DNA of 64,000 bases from Hyposmocoma kahamanoa (taxonomy: Eukaryota; Arthropoda; Insecta; Lepidoptera; Cosmopterigidae): contig NW_020653718.1 of assembly GCF_003589595.1 (NCBI RefSeq), positions 1,863,651 to 1,927,650 on the forward strand. The letters are read 5' to 3'. A program made the translations under genes and the position numbers. Positions within the stretch are counted from its first letter, which is position 1, and every line of letters starts with the position of its first letter. Below are positions 24,101 to 29,889 of the stretch, one piece after another. The notes beneath the pieces are model-generated. The model had not been told where the DNA came from and did not search any database. It worked only from the letters and a program-made list of their open reading frames with translations.

Positions 24101-26032
24101 ATAGGATTATTATTTGGTTGCTCAACGCTTTGAACAAATTGGTTATTCTTGCTTCAGAGTTATAGTATGGAGATTCCAGCCATATAAATCTGAATAGATT
24201 CATTATCTTTGAAACATGGTTTGGGATTTCGTCAGGGTCGATTACACACTCCAAAATAGCACAAGGTTGTTTGATGACTTGTAAGTATTCAATATTAGAA
24301 GTTGCTTCTTGGATTTTTTGTACAATCTCCTCGCACAAAGATTGAAATTGATGGATAAATGTGGAGTGAGTGGTCACAAGGATTTTCGTGATATGTCTGA
24401 CGGCAGGATTCTTCAGTTGGTGTAGCAGAGCGTTTAAATTCTCATCTGGAATAAGATTTACAATTAAGACATTCGTCTATGATTACCTGATACAACTAGG
24501 TTTAATTTTAATGCTGACATTAATTTTCACGTTCTCTGTATTCGACTAATTGGATATGTATGTATGTTTATATGTTCACGATTTCTAACCAAACGAAACA
24601 TCTAAGTCAACTGTAGACTTACGTCTATATATCCAAAAGTCCAATTCATCGCTAGGGCACAAGAGCTCTTTCTGCGATGAAACGGAAGATTGGTCTTCAA
24701 TACAAGACTTCATCTGATGGGTCCAGTATACCACAACGCCTTCGAGCCTCTTCACTAACTCCCGGTCGTTGCTCGCCATCTCATAAGAAATTTGTTGACC
24801 TTCTCGAGGTATGTATAGTACAGTAAGACCCAGCATTTTGTAGTACATGTCCGTTAGTTTCGCTAAGAATGTATGAAGTTGGGTACAAAATTCACTTTTT
24901 ACACCTGAAATTGCAGGAAATTCTAAGCTAAAGCGTATTAACCTACGACACCTAAAAAGCTCATAGTTAATGAACACGGTATAGCATTCTTGTTCAATGT
25001 TTGTTACTATAACTAAAAAACTTACTATCTGGCCATGTTGTAATAGCGAAAAAATAAGGCGCATAAACCATTTCTAGAACTTGTATCAAGTTAGCTTCTA
25101 CAGAATCTACAAATGTTCCAAATGTTATATCTTCATGAAACGTTTCTGCCTTGAATACAAAATCTGGTGGCCTTATAAAATACATCAAATCATAAACTGG
25201 AGTAAGTGGAACTTCACTGGTAGCCTTTAGTTGTGTTCCTTTAAAATAAATGCATAAAATTAAATCTCTAGGCTCTAGTAGCCAATCTTCTATGCCCTGT
25301 ATAGCATCTTCTTTCCAGTCTTCCTGCCTCAAGTCGTAGAGGGTGGTTATTTTCATAATGTAAGTCACGAGTTTTTGGAATTCTTCCTCTTCATACACAG
25401 GTTTCTTTGGGGCTAAAGCTGCTAGTCTAGCTAGTTCTGCCAGACGCTCTCTCTCTAAAAAGGTGTTATCAATATTAAAAGACGTTATTTTAAGTGTATT
25501 GATCTAGACATAAGATGTCCACTAACTAAACGTAAACTCAAAATTGACGTAAAATATGTTATGTGCTTATAGGTACACCTGTACTAGCATCCTATGAACA
25601 TTAGGAATTATCTATATTTTTAACTTTTAACCGATTTCAAAGAAAGGACGAGGTTGAGAACCACTTTCGATTTCGACTGCAATTTTTTGTTGTTGTGTGT
25701 ATGTTACGCGATGACCTACTCCGACATTGTGAACCGATTTCGATGATTCTTTTTTATTTGAAACTAATTCACCTCTAAGGGTGGTAAGTTTATTGGATCA
25801 CACCCCTTTTCCGTAAACCAATTTCAACCTTTAAGGTCGAAATAGTTATTATTACAATATAACAAAACACAATCAATCAAGTAGTACTCCTTTTTTGTTT
25901 ACCACTAAAACTATAACTAGCAAGGAGTTTCAAAATTCAAAGAAATTAAACCTCACCTCTTTCTTCAGCCGAATCATGGCTAAGGTCATCGCTCCAAGCC
26001 ACTTTAGGCCGCTTAACAGGTTGTTCAGCCAT
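117..26032 (-). CDS. DNAH2: Axonemal dynein heavy chain, DNAH2-like (N-terminal part, 23 exons, continues past left edge)
   Basis: Heavy chain of an inner-arm axonemal dynein, a microtubule motor of cilia and sperm flagella. Exons in transcript order: 26032-25957, 25454-25026, 24904-24623, 24445-23848, 23775-23571, 23255-23118, 22810-22664, 22024-21902, 21697-21603, 21312-21237, 20140-20015, 6137-6039, 5019-4780, 4701-4587, 4265-4017, 2898-2702, 2616-2455, 2362-2245, 2088-1934, 1848-1673, 1504-1337, 782-615, 342-117. All have AG/GT borders and the frame closes at 4368 nt (1456 codons). The start is the ATG at 26032 (MAEQPVKRPKVAW). The first ~1100 residues match the DHC N1 tail (LTVLYIP, YNKILDSL, PGIFKLTY). 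The last ~330 begin the DHC N2 linker; RERHWDRI and FDQNSEDF resemble DNAH2 more than other classes, from memory. The AAA motor is outside the window. The paralogue assignment is less sure than the family. Confidence 0.9.
885..1112 (-). repeat. Lepidopteran SINE copy
   Basis: This is a copy of the repeat that recurs through the window. It shows the shared blocks for tgccactgcgcccgtcaccc and gcggcagaaataggtaag. It lies in DNAH2 intron 21 and lacks the A-rich tail end. Orientation is set by the A-tail seen in better copies. Confidence 0.7.
2899..4016. other. DNAH2 intron 15, mostly unrecognised
   Basis: Apart from a SINE copy at about 3190-3480 I see only AT-rich intronic sequence with a short TA run near 3177-3190. 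The ORFs here are short and lack family similarity. Confidence 0.6.
3190..3480 (-). repeat. Lepidopteran SINE copy, nearly full length
   Basis: It begins at the gacgaacaagtcgtgcgcct block, passes through the cgcccgtcaccctgagacat block and ends near the gcagaaataggtaagg block and its trailing cactg/ctactaaag. It lies in DNAH2 intron 15, in the same transcriptional orientation as the host gene. Confidence 0.75.
4497..4575 (-). repeat. Truncated SINE next to DNAH2 exon 14 donor
   Basis: Only the 5' portion of the SINE remains (tgcttggcggcagaagtagg to tctttcacaaag). It ends about 10-15 bases from the GT donor at 4586/4585, so the intron 14 start is largely SINE-derived. Confidence 0.7.
5020..6038. 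other. DNAH2 intron 12, nothing recognised
   Basis: AT-rich intronic sequence with no coding similarity, clear repeat ends or RNA gene. Confidence 0.5.
6661..6768 (+). repeat. G-rich degenerate tract with G-quadruplex potential
   Basis: About 80 bases contain many runs of three to five G separated by T/A-rich spacers, such as gggttgggggttgggttagg, followed by C-rich acccacccc and taaccc that can pair back with the G block. It lies in DNAH2 intron 11, on the strand that serves as template for the dynein. Confidence 0.65.
7440..7680 (-). repeat. Lepidopteran SINE copy
   Basis: Clear blocks at cagagctttaaatcgcaaag, gcaccttaccc and cttggcggcagaaataggtg, with the terminal ctactaaaa near 7668-7676. 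The A-tail side is truncated. Confidence 0.75.
7801..8117. mobile_element. 317-bp MITE with TAA duplication (Harbinger-like)
   Basis: Perfect 24-bp inverted ends begin GCTCAACTCACACTGGCG (7802-7825 and 8093-8116) and are flanked by TAA at 7798-7800 and 8118-8120. The interior is CG-rich and has no ORF. A 3-bp TAA duplication suits the PIF/Harbinger superfamily; the class call is inference. A rearranged partial copy of the interior is present near 26800-26890. Confidence 0.75.
8599..8624 (+). repeat. Left terminal inverted repeat of the 5.0 kb transposon
   Basis: 26 bases identical to the reverse complement of 13581-13606. The next outer bases on the two sides do not match, which sets the element boundary. 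Confidence 0.9.
8778..9406. repeat. Left subterminal motif array of the transposon
   Basis: TCTCATTACCATT-like units occur near 8778, 8978, 9322, 9340 and 9349. An inverted pair at 9371-9406 (acggtagtgagaaatttcaa) mirrors the right-end module at 13391-13433. These are plausible transposase-binding sites. Confidence 0.7.
9193..9762 (+). other. Intron in the 5' leader of the transposase gene
   Basis: The donor is ACAG|GTATGT at 9193 and the acceptor TGTCTTTCAG ends at 9762, eleven bases before the ATG at 9774. The upstream exon has no in-frame ATG: the frame that splices in phase begins with GTG at 9147, so translation most likely starts at 9774. The intron contains an imperfect direct duplication of roughly 105-130 bases (about 9518-9646 and 9647-9751), both ending in the block attgatcacgtaatta. 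Confidence 0.65.
9774..12665 (+). CDS. Putative transposase, 963 aa, unassigned DDE-type family
   Basis: The protein probably catalyses movement of the surrounding element. In order: a lysine/arginine-rich, coiled N-terminal third (residues 1-350, probably nuclear targeting and DNA binding); a Cys/His cluster starting at C353 (CVCKIH, then CCPKLEC and CGACK), probably zinc-binding; and a core with HIDFSENY (D495), LSDSPSSQYRNK (D581) and ESAHSKGAADGVG (E615, H618, D624). The spacing suits an RNase H-like DDE/D fold. Then come a short Cys-rich motif (CFICLNSDCTH) and a charged, low-complexity acidic tail ending DSDYDIF. Proteins with HIDFSENY and HSKGAADG blocks are, as I recall, scattered in invertebrate and fish genomes as uncharacterised proteins. 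The catalytic roles are inferred from motif layout alone. The ORF is uninterrupted and A-rich in codon use. Confidence 0.75.
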   Translation: MPRKKNKLSKEEILEKAKTARRIRYAKIKADPMLYALEKEKERQRYKARKEQKKILPIGELTPKAKRVQRQKWRENFKKHYEKKKMEKKEVQHMNDNTPEISDEEDQPREDHVLNRYNENCQNDPQPPTLLSHKEKMVQLREKIRKLKYTLIKQTHKYNQETTLLKQKNEAYRKMILRLKKRLQSPYTKAKILLKDKTRVEEAKKKILFAEAMKETLELNYKENTTKKGKRHFSDTLLSNQKIMKKYKVLSDTTNFRLRPKNVNKNDQKQNFEKIKMDLQCFFERDDISRATAGKKEFITKKKRKKTKKYLNDNLKNLHKIYEDEYGKISYSYFCKNRPFWVLIPDVQDRDTCVCKIHANIMLLISALKKRKIIKESNPNDLINSLCCPKLECLIKRCGACKDKVVSYQEFDNNDSIAYKKWENKMSTYITKGKEQQKRIIAKITLTKLPTEAIRDLEQMIPIFLKHEGIRRWQFHAIKELKQNLKETEAIIHIDFSENYAMKYESEVQSFHFGGSRQELTLHTAVIYYRDSTNTVTSKSFCTVSESKRHDSAAVWAHIVPLLEFVETVNKDIDNLHFLSDSPSSQYRNKTMFYAIAKMYWYFHRLKLITWNYFESAHSKGAADGVGAVLKRTADAAVAQGKDVASMDAFLDVVTKNTQNIKIVTVHEYEIAEKDLLIPSDKLLLLQGTMKVHQVLWQKESELLIFREASCFICLNSDCTHTKFVGELCYRDEIDNKENESDKGETNKQNNTRSKYKTADGVNKDNINSNVPRKKKSENIKMATTTTSTELDQDKELDPNKTFDLDDSTKIKGISKVKVISNVLLKKITNENNVTLLSDIKPDNKNHLEPKIIDRSCKLTSDKASNIKILSKKLLKKKFQDECNVTMLCDLKQDDRIKNTIKEYNLSGSDNINLSGNSSFQSNVNDITDLFGDPQSSNAACAILNPPSNPESDANSDSDYDIF
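13242..13247 (+). terminator. Polyadenylation signal of the transposase gene
   Basis: AATAAA about 580 bases after the transposase stop and inside the right terminal inverted repeat, so the transcript can end within the element. Confidence 0.45.
13331..13434. repeat. Right subterminal motif array of the transposon
   Basis: Five units of the form TCTCATTACCATT, some diverged (CTCCTTACCATT, CTAATTACCATT, CTCATTCCCATT, CTCATTACCGTT), follow one another every 18-25 bases. Confidence 0.75.
13581..13606 (-). repeat. Right terminal inverted repeat of the 5.0 kb transposon
   Basis: Exact reverse complement of 8599-8624 over 26 bases. Confidence 0.9.
14744..14901 (+). CDS. SPRTN: SPRTN exon 1
   Basis: This short exon begins at ATG 14744 (MNLGDPELEL) and ends at the donor TGCTC|GTAAGT in phase 2. 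It encodes FDKLFFWEKL and WSKRMYSCAG, the beginning of the SprT fold. The split serine codon completes exactly in exon 2. Confidence 0.9.
14744..19699 (+). CDS. SPRTN: SprT-like metalloprotease Spartan (DNA-protein crosslink repair), 3 exons
   Basis: Spartan is the DNA-dependent protease that degrades proteins crosslinked to DNA at replication forks. Exons 14744-14901, 17753-17987 and 18137-19699 join in frame to 651 aa. The SprT domain has WSKRMYSCAG (exon 1), the catalytic HEMIH (H84, E85, H88), third zinc ligand H103 in HGPNF, then a Cys/His zinc segment around HWWRC (138-142). Downstream are a p97-binding SHP-like motif, LFEGKGHMVAG (F264), and a PCNA-binding PIP-like box, MKKIDDYF (I380-F384). 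Three UBZ4 ubiquitin-binding zinc fingers follow: C441/C444/H456/C460, C566/C569/H580/C584 and C630/C633/H645/C649. Vertebrate SPRTN has one UBZ4, so three is notable; the fly homologue is maternal haploid. The gene lies wholly in DNAH2 intron 11 on the opposite strand. The start is the only in-frame ATG before the SprT fold. Confidence 0.93.
15185..15420 (-). repeat. Lepidopteran SINE copy
   Basis: Diverged copy with the blocks cagagctttaaatcgcaaag and ctgcggcaatcactctgaga, ending at ataggtaagg. It faces the copy at 15535-15705. Confidence 0.7.
15535..15705 (+). repeat. Lepidopteran SINE copy with A-rich end
   Basis: Reads gggacttgtcaacttatgtc through agatctttgcgatttaaagc to acttggtgttataaaaataa, which is the tail end of the element. 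Confidence 0.75.
17753..17987 (+). CDS. SPRTN: SPRTN exon 2 (catalytic HEMIH)
   Basis: Acceptor GATTCTTACAG and donor GATGAG|GTAAGA. It encodes SEPLLKLRPRKD, the HEMIH active site and HGPNF with the third zinc-binding histidine. Confidence 0.93.
18137..19699 (+). CDS. SPRTN: SPRTN exon 3 (zinc segment, SHP, PIP, three UBZ4)
   Basis: One long terminal exon beginning VKLYQTHWWRC after the acceptor TCACATTACAG and ending HLDMCLS, stop. The linker between the zinc segment and the UBZ fingers is lysine- and asparagine-rich and probably disordered. Confidence 0.93.
   Translation, partial: VKLYQTHWWRCNGVCQTRRPRFGIVRRSSNRAPGPRDFWWEDHRRQCGGTFVKINEPSKKAKKSTKSTTKTNADITKYITTNNKTNNNNITKPVLKDSNSTTVKTKPKSSNTLVIPKREPVFNPQCKKPPVLFEGKGHMVAGVERRINSSNVVEEVRNVWSKKQFDVTCTPDKKDQVAETVRSVWAKKQLPVALPEALPLDENVDVNKGKQLINKIINTPIKSPLYISVQTYHTANCIMKSPPAKMKKIDDYFKATSVLKDLYGSNFKISERTGDSQKLIAVSNESKTRATDTNVADDKNAVDIIKSVNCPICNALVSSQEINRHLDECLNKGIIENICNETNQEFAGGEASISTAQSDKPFSLNEEKEAGNRPFIPVFQTKKELYNGIQDVKPELTFHNVGDATSLDDVENEFQKPFIGVEPGASKGNIIITKCACCGEIIEKPLAQHLDECLAFFENNITIPEEGASTSSVIETIVIDDDVFDESLTLNATGTKVPCPCCLEMVEEAEMNEHLDMCLS
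19708..19888. mobile_element. 181-bp MITE in the SPRTN 3' untranslated region
   Basis: Ends CCATAGACTTAGAATATACT and its imperfect inverse near 19863-19888 enclose a short partly palindromic interior. It begins eight bases after the SPRTN stop. No target duplication is obvious and the family is unassigned. Confidence 0.6.
20015..26032 (-). CDS. DNAH2: DNAH2-like exons 1-11 (tail start)
   Basis: Eleven exons with mostly short introns encode residues 1-765. Exon 1 (25957-26032) is only 76 bp, begins at the ATG and ends in phase 1; exon 2 resumes in frame with a glutamate/arginine-rich stretch. Exon 4 (23848-24445, 598 bp) is the largest. Exon 9 uses the acceptor ATTAAG, which lacks a pyrimidine tract but has the AG. 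Intron 10 (20141-21236) carries a piggyBac-like MITE. The other introns in this block hold no recognised gene. Confidence 0.88.
20177..20722. mobile_element. 546-bp piggyBac-like MITE
   Basis: The inverted ends CACGTTCACGGACAG and CTGTCCGTGAACGTG are each flanked by TTAA (20173-20176 and 20723-20726). Exact TTAA duplication is the mark of the piggyBac superfamily. No transposase ORF is present. It lies in DNAH2 intron 10. Confidence 0.8.
22025..22663. other. DNAH2 intron 7, nothing recognised
   Basis: Pyrimidine-rich on the plus strand (22280-22450) with a short duplicated phrase tcatactagtcctct at 22333-22363. No coding exon was recognised. The next intron toward the gene start (22811-23117) is likewise featureless. 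Confidence 0.5.
23483..23536. repeat. Short near-perfect palindrome beside DNAH2 exon 5
   Basis: Arms of about 23 bases (23483-23506 and 23514-23536; core ATGTTACATT and AATGTAACAT) with a 7-base loop. The donor of exon 5 is about 35 bases away, so the hairpin could form early in the pre-mRNA intron. Confidence 0.65.
25630..25815 (-). mobile_element. Partial AACCGAC-type MITE copy in DNAH2 intron 1
   Basis: Shares ttttaaccgatttcaaagaa, gttacgcgatgacc, gtgaaccgattt and aattcacctctaagggtgg with the copies at 31544, 52345, 52972 and 57946. Confidence 0.6.
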
Positions 26033-26454
26033 AATGGCTTCACTAATTATCTATGTTATCCGCAATTAGCTTAATTTTACACCGGAACCTACAGAAGACA
26101 AAAATATTTTTTATTACTTTGACAAATCCATGCTTTCCGGCAAGCGGAAAACAATAGAATGACGGAACGTCAGTCGAATTTTGAAAAAGTCCCGCCTTTT
26201 TGAAAAATTACGCGTATAAAATGTCAAAAACAAAAATGGGGAATTTATTTTATCAAACTCTTTTAATATACCGAATGGGATCTTGTTGGTAGAGTTTGTA
26301 GCAAAGATTTCATTGATCAAACGTTGCCGAGGTTACGAAACCTTTAAGGATGGAAAAAAAATAGTTTCTATAGTCTAAGTACTAAACAGTGTTTTTGTAT
26401 AACATTTCCTTTTCTTCCATAGTCTAAGAAGGTAACAGGCACATGCTTAGAGCA

Positions 26455-26768
26455 CCTTAGAGGATAGAAAAAATCTCCCTGCAACGCAAAGTGAAAGACC
26501 CGTGAACGCCTTTGCGCGGAAGGCAAATTTTTACGCCGTGATCCAGCCAATGCAAGCAACCGAAAAACGCAAGTGAATGATCTGTCTTGTTCTGCTGTGA
26601 TCTGGTAGGACTGTTCACGAGTCGCTCGCTTGCGCCGGCCCCTTGCTTTGCTTTGGATTTCTTTGCGTTGCGTGCGTTTGATAGGTACCTAGCATGTTTG
26701 ATATTTCCACGCAAGCAACTGGGAACGTTTGCGGAGGTCATTTAGACTTTTTTTCCCATCCTCTAAGG
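26455..26768. mobile_element. 314-bp MITE upstream of DNAH2
   Basis: The imperfect inverted ends CCTTAGAGGATAG-AAAAA (26455-26473) and its inverse (26748-26768) define it. A further single end, AAACCTTAGAGGACTG, lies near 27163. No clear target duplication. It starts about 420 bp upstream of the DNAH2 start codon. Confidence 0.55.
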
Positions 26769-27837
26769 TTTCTGAGGTCTGTTTTTCAACTACACCGCCT
26801 GGCGACGACACTCGCATTAGTGCGCCGGGATCACAGTTTGGTCGGCGTTTGCGCTATTCCATATTTGCAAAACACAAATTTGTACCTTAATAATGGGAAA
26901 ATATCATTGACTTACAAATAAATGGACGACGGGTGTAATACAAAAACCACGAAAAAAATATCCCACGTCAACCTATTTAAACGTAGTGACATGTAAAGGA
27001 ATATGAAAAAGCAAAAACGTTGAATTTAAATTGTAATGTCATCGCAGTACTGTCTAATTTTGCTTGCTTCACTGTCAGTCGAACAAACGAAGACTGAAGC
27101 GTGAATGAGAAATAAGCGAATAATTCTCACAGGACATTGGCGAAATCGCCACCACGACACAAACCTTAGAGGACTGAAAAAAAATAAAAGAAAGTTATAC
27201 TTAGTTAGTTATAGTTTCCATAGTCTAAGATTTAAACTATATTAAAAGAAATCACATGGTATTATTACGTTGTCAATGTGACATAGTGTCACAGTCGAAA
27301 CAAGCTGAAGCATAGATACCTTTATTTACAAGAATATCAATGAAAATATTTAAAAACAACAGGTAAATATTGTTAATTTTCACGAAGGCATTTCACTATG
27401 GACAAAGTTGTAATTCATTCTGCCAAAGAATATGGAATTCAAATAAAAAATAAACAGTTTCTTTAAATTTATTTTACCATTTCATATCGATAGCGTCAAA
27501 AACTAAATTATAAATAAAGGTTGAGAGCCCATGCACACATGCACACAGCGTATTTTATACGCGCCGACGACGCGCAAATGACGCGCGTAAACGCAATTCA
27601 AACGCGATATAATCGTAGCGAGTAATCCTTTGCACACTAAACAAATTCAGTGGCGCCTTAAAAGGGCGTCATCTGCACGTATACGCAATAGTCACATAGG
27701 CTCTAAGTCTATGTTGATGGGGACATAATGCTGACGTCCAAGTTGCCTCACGATGTATGCCTTTACCGTTTAAAGCAAAATTGAGACTTCAAAATGTGCT
27801 TGTACCTAATGTCTGGAATGTTGTTGGAACTATAATT

Positions 27838-27970
27838 TTAGAATAGAATAGAATAGAATCATTTCTTTCGGACCATGATCCATAGTAATGTTAGTAATAC
27901 AGTAAATTTTTCTTACGTGCTATGGTTAGTACAATACAAAATTACTTAATGCTAGTGAAATGCCACGTCT
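27838..27970 (-). repeat. Non-LTR retrotransposon 3' tail
   Basis: A tagaatagaatagaatagaa run followed by sequence matching, in reverse, the ATTCT-tailed ends at 35940-35970 and 43860-43890. Confidence 0.55.
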
Positions 27971-28554
27971 AGACCACTACCCTACGCACCTACTACCCTA
28001 AATACCCTATTTTGGTGCTTACAAAAACGTACCTCACTATTGCACGGCGGAACTTTTTTTTATTACGGCCGCGCAGTAATTTTATTGAGAGGAATTTAAA
28101 TGTTGTTGCATAATAAATAGAATTCAGATTCGCCATTAAATGTATGCGAAGGCGTGGTAACTGGGCGGTCGTCGCGCGGCGGCCGCGCCAAAACTTTCTC
28201 CTTGTTTTACTGGGCGCTAAATGTTTATATCTAGCACCCCCGCTTTTATTCATGTTTAGTCTCTCTCCATCCTAAGATTGTCTGGAAGAAATCGTTGCAA
28301 GCGATAAGACCGCCAATTGTTACCCTGCTAATGTGTTTAATTTTTGTCCTTTAATCTCTCTGTGTATGTGGCGCTGACAATAAAGAATTTTCTTTCTATC
28401 TAACTATCTATCTACTTTAGTAATGGCACAATGGTATAGTATGGTGTGATGGGTGTCCGTAACTCAACGTCCAGGTGCCTATTTTGCGTATGGTGGGTCT
28501 TATTCCTGCCACCGAAGCTCCTCCAGAATCTCACGCAGCATACTCCTATTTTTT

Positions 28555-28805
28555 GTATAATATCATGTGACAGAACGAAGAAGTCGTGCACCTGGTGGTA
28601 AGCGACACGCGTATCCATAACAGTTGCAGTGCCACTCAGAGCTTAAATCACAAAGCTCTTAAGAGCACTGTTGACAAGTCCCACGTGCCTGTAATTTCAC
28701 GCACCCTTACCGTTCTAAACCGGAACTGCTTGGCGGCAGAAATAGGTAAGGCAGTATTTCACAGGACAAATTCTTTCACAAGGTACTCACTCTACTGCTA
28801 CTAAA
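28555..28805 (-). repeat. Lepidopteran SINE copy
   Basis: Blocks acgaagaagtcgtgcacctg, cccacgtgcctgtaatttca and cttggcggcagaaataggta, ending tctactgctactaaaa; internally deleted. Confidence 0.75.
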
Positions 28806-29204
28806 ATCAATCAATCAAAAAATGAAGACTTTGGGTAGCGACCTTGGCACTCCAAGGTACTTTGCCCTGTAGTTGGCCACTCTGCATAGATGGCTGTCTG
28901 TGATACCTAAATTGAAAAGGTGTTTATTTTATGGACCATGGCACGATTTAATTCCGCCTTCCTGTTTCCAAGATCGAGGGACTAGACGTAGACTGGGTTT
29001 TCGACCCCTATGTTATGGATATTCCAAGGATTCGTAAGATGCGTTTCGCTTCCACATTTATATTGTCACTTTCCACCAGGTGAGATGGAGGTCAAATGCG
29101 CACTTATTTTTTTAATAGTTAATAATATAAACCTTTTACATACCTATAATACATATAAAGGATATTATTATTATAATAGTTTATGTGTACAACAACTTAC
29201 GTGG

Positions 29205-29850
29205 GAGTATCGAGTGACAGGACGAGACTGTCGTGCGCCTGATGGTAAGCGACACAATATTGCAGTGCCACAAAGACCTGAGGGGTAGTCACCCTGCGCC
29301 CGTCACCTTAAGACAAAAAGTTGACAAGTTTCATGTGCTTTTGGTGTCACCTTGCTAATCAGTGCTCATTATTACTGCTTGACGGTAGAGATAGGTATGG
29401 TGACAGCTTACAATAATAACGCATAGAAACCTAGTCCGCACACGCTAAGTGAGGCAAATTGAAGCGCGCCAAAAGGGCCTACACGAGCGGGCGGGCCTTC
29501 AGTGCTCAAGGTCAACTTGCACCGCGAACAGCTCAAGAATTTTAGCTAAAAATGACGAAATGTGCGGTAAATGAGTGTAAAAATACGTCAGACAAACATA
29601 AAATAGATACTAACATCACATTCCACAAGGAAGTAACGCGTTTCAACTTGTATTTTTATATAAATATTCACTAAAACCGAAAATTAACCTACTACTAAAA
29701 TTAGCCTACACGAATTTGATTTTTGCCTCACTTATGACAGTTCGTTTGATATAAAACTATCATTCTATGCGTTATTATTCTAAGGGTGACAGTATGCCTC
29801 ACTGGGCGAATTCTTTCTCATGGAGCTCGACTGCTAATTTTGACTTATTT
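29205..29850 (-). repeat. Lepidopteran SINE interrupted by a P-type MITE
   Basis: SINE sequence runs from about 29205 to 29406, is broken by the MITE 29407-29784, and resumes at 29785 with tatgcctcactgggcgaatt to cgactgctaa. The second half ends about 40 bases before the tetraspanin start codon. Confidence 0.75.
29407..29784 (+). mobile_element. P-superfamily-like MITE with THAP remnant, copy 1
   Basis: The inverted ends CTTA-AATAATAACGCATAG are flanked by a perfect 8-bp duplication GGTGACAG (29399-29406 and 29785-29792). The interior retains an ATG (29552) and the start of a THAP-like domain, [11 protein letters not shown] then TFHKEV, before a stop. THAP N-termini and 8-bp duplications are both typical of P-element transposons. 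It is nearly identical to 53895-54276. Confidence 0.8.
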
Positions 29851-29889
29851 AAAAGGGGCAGCTAGTATGGTTGCACACCATGTCGTCCC

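Larger units (their letters stand above)
26033..29889. other. Divergent intergenic region between DNAH2 and the tetraspanin
   Basis: 3.9 kb that must hold the upstream control regions of both genes. It contains a MITE (26455-26768), pieces related to the 7801 MITE (about 26800-26890), a retrotransposon 3' tail (27838-27970), a CG-rich stretch (27530-27690) related to 48300-48400, a SINE (28555-28805) and a SINE split by a P-type MITE (29205-29850). No further coding gene was recognised. Confidence 0.6.
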
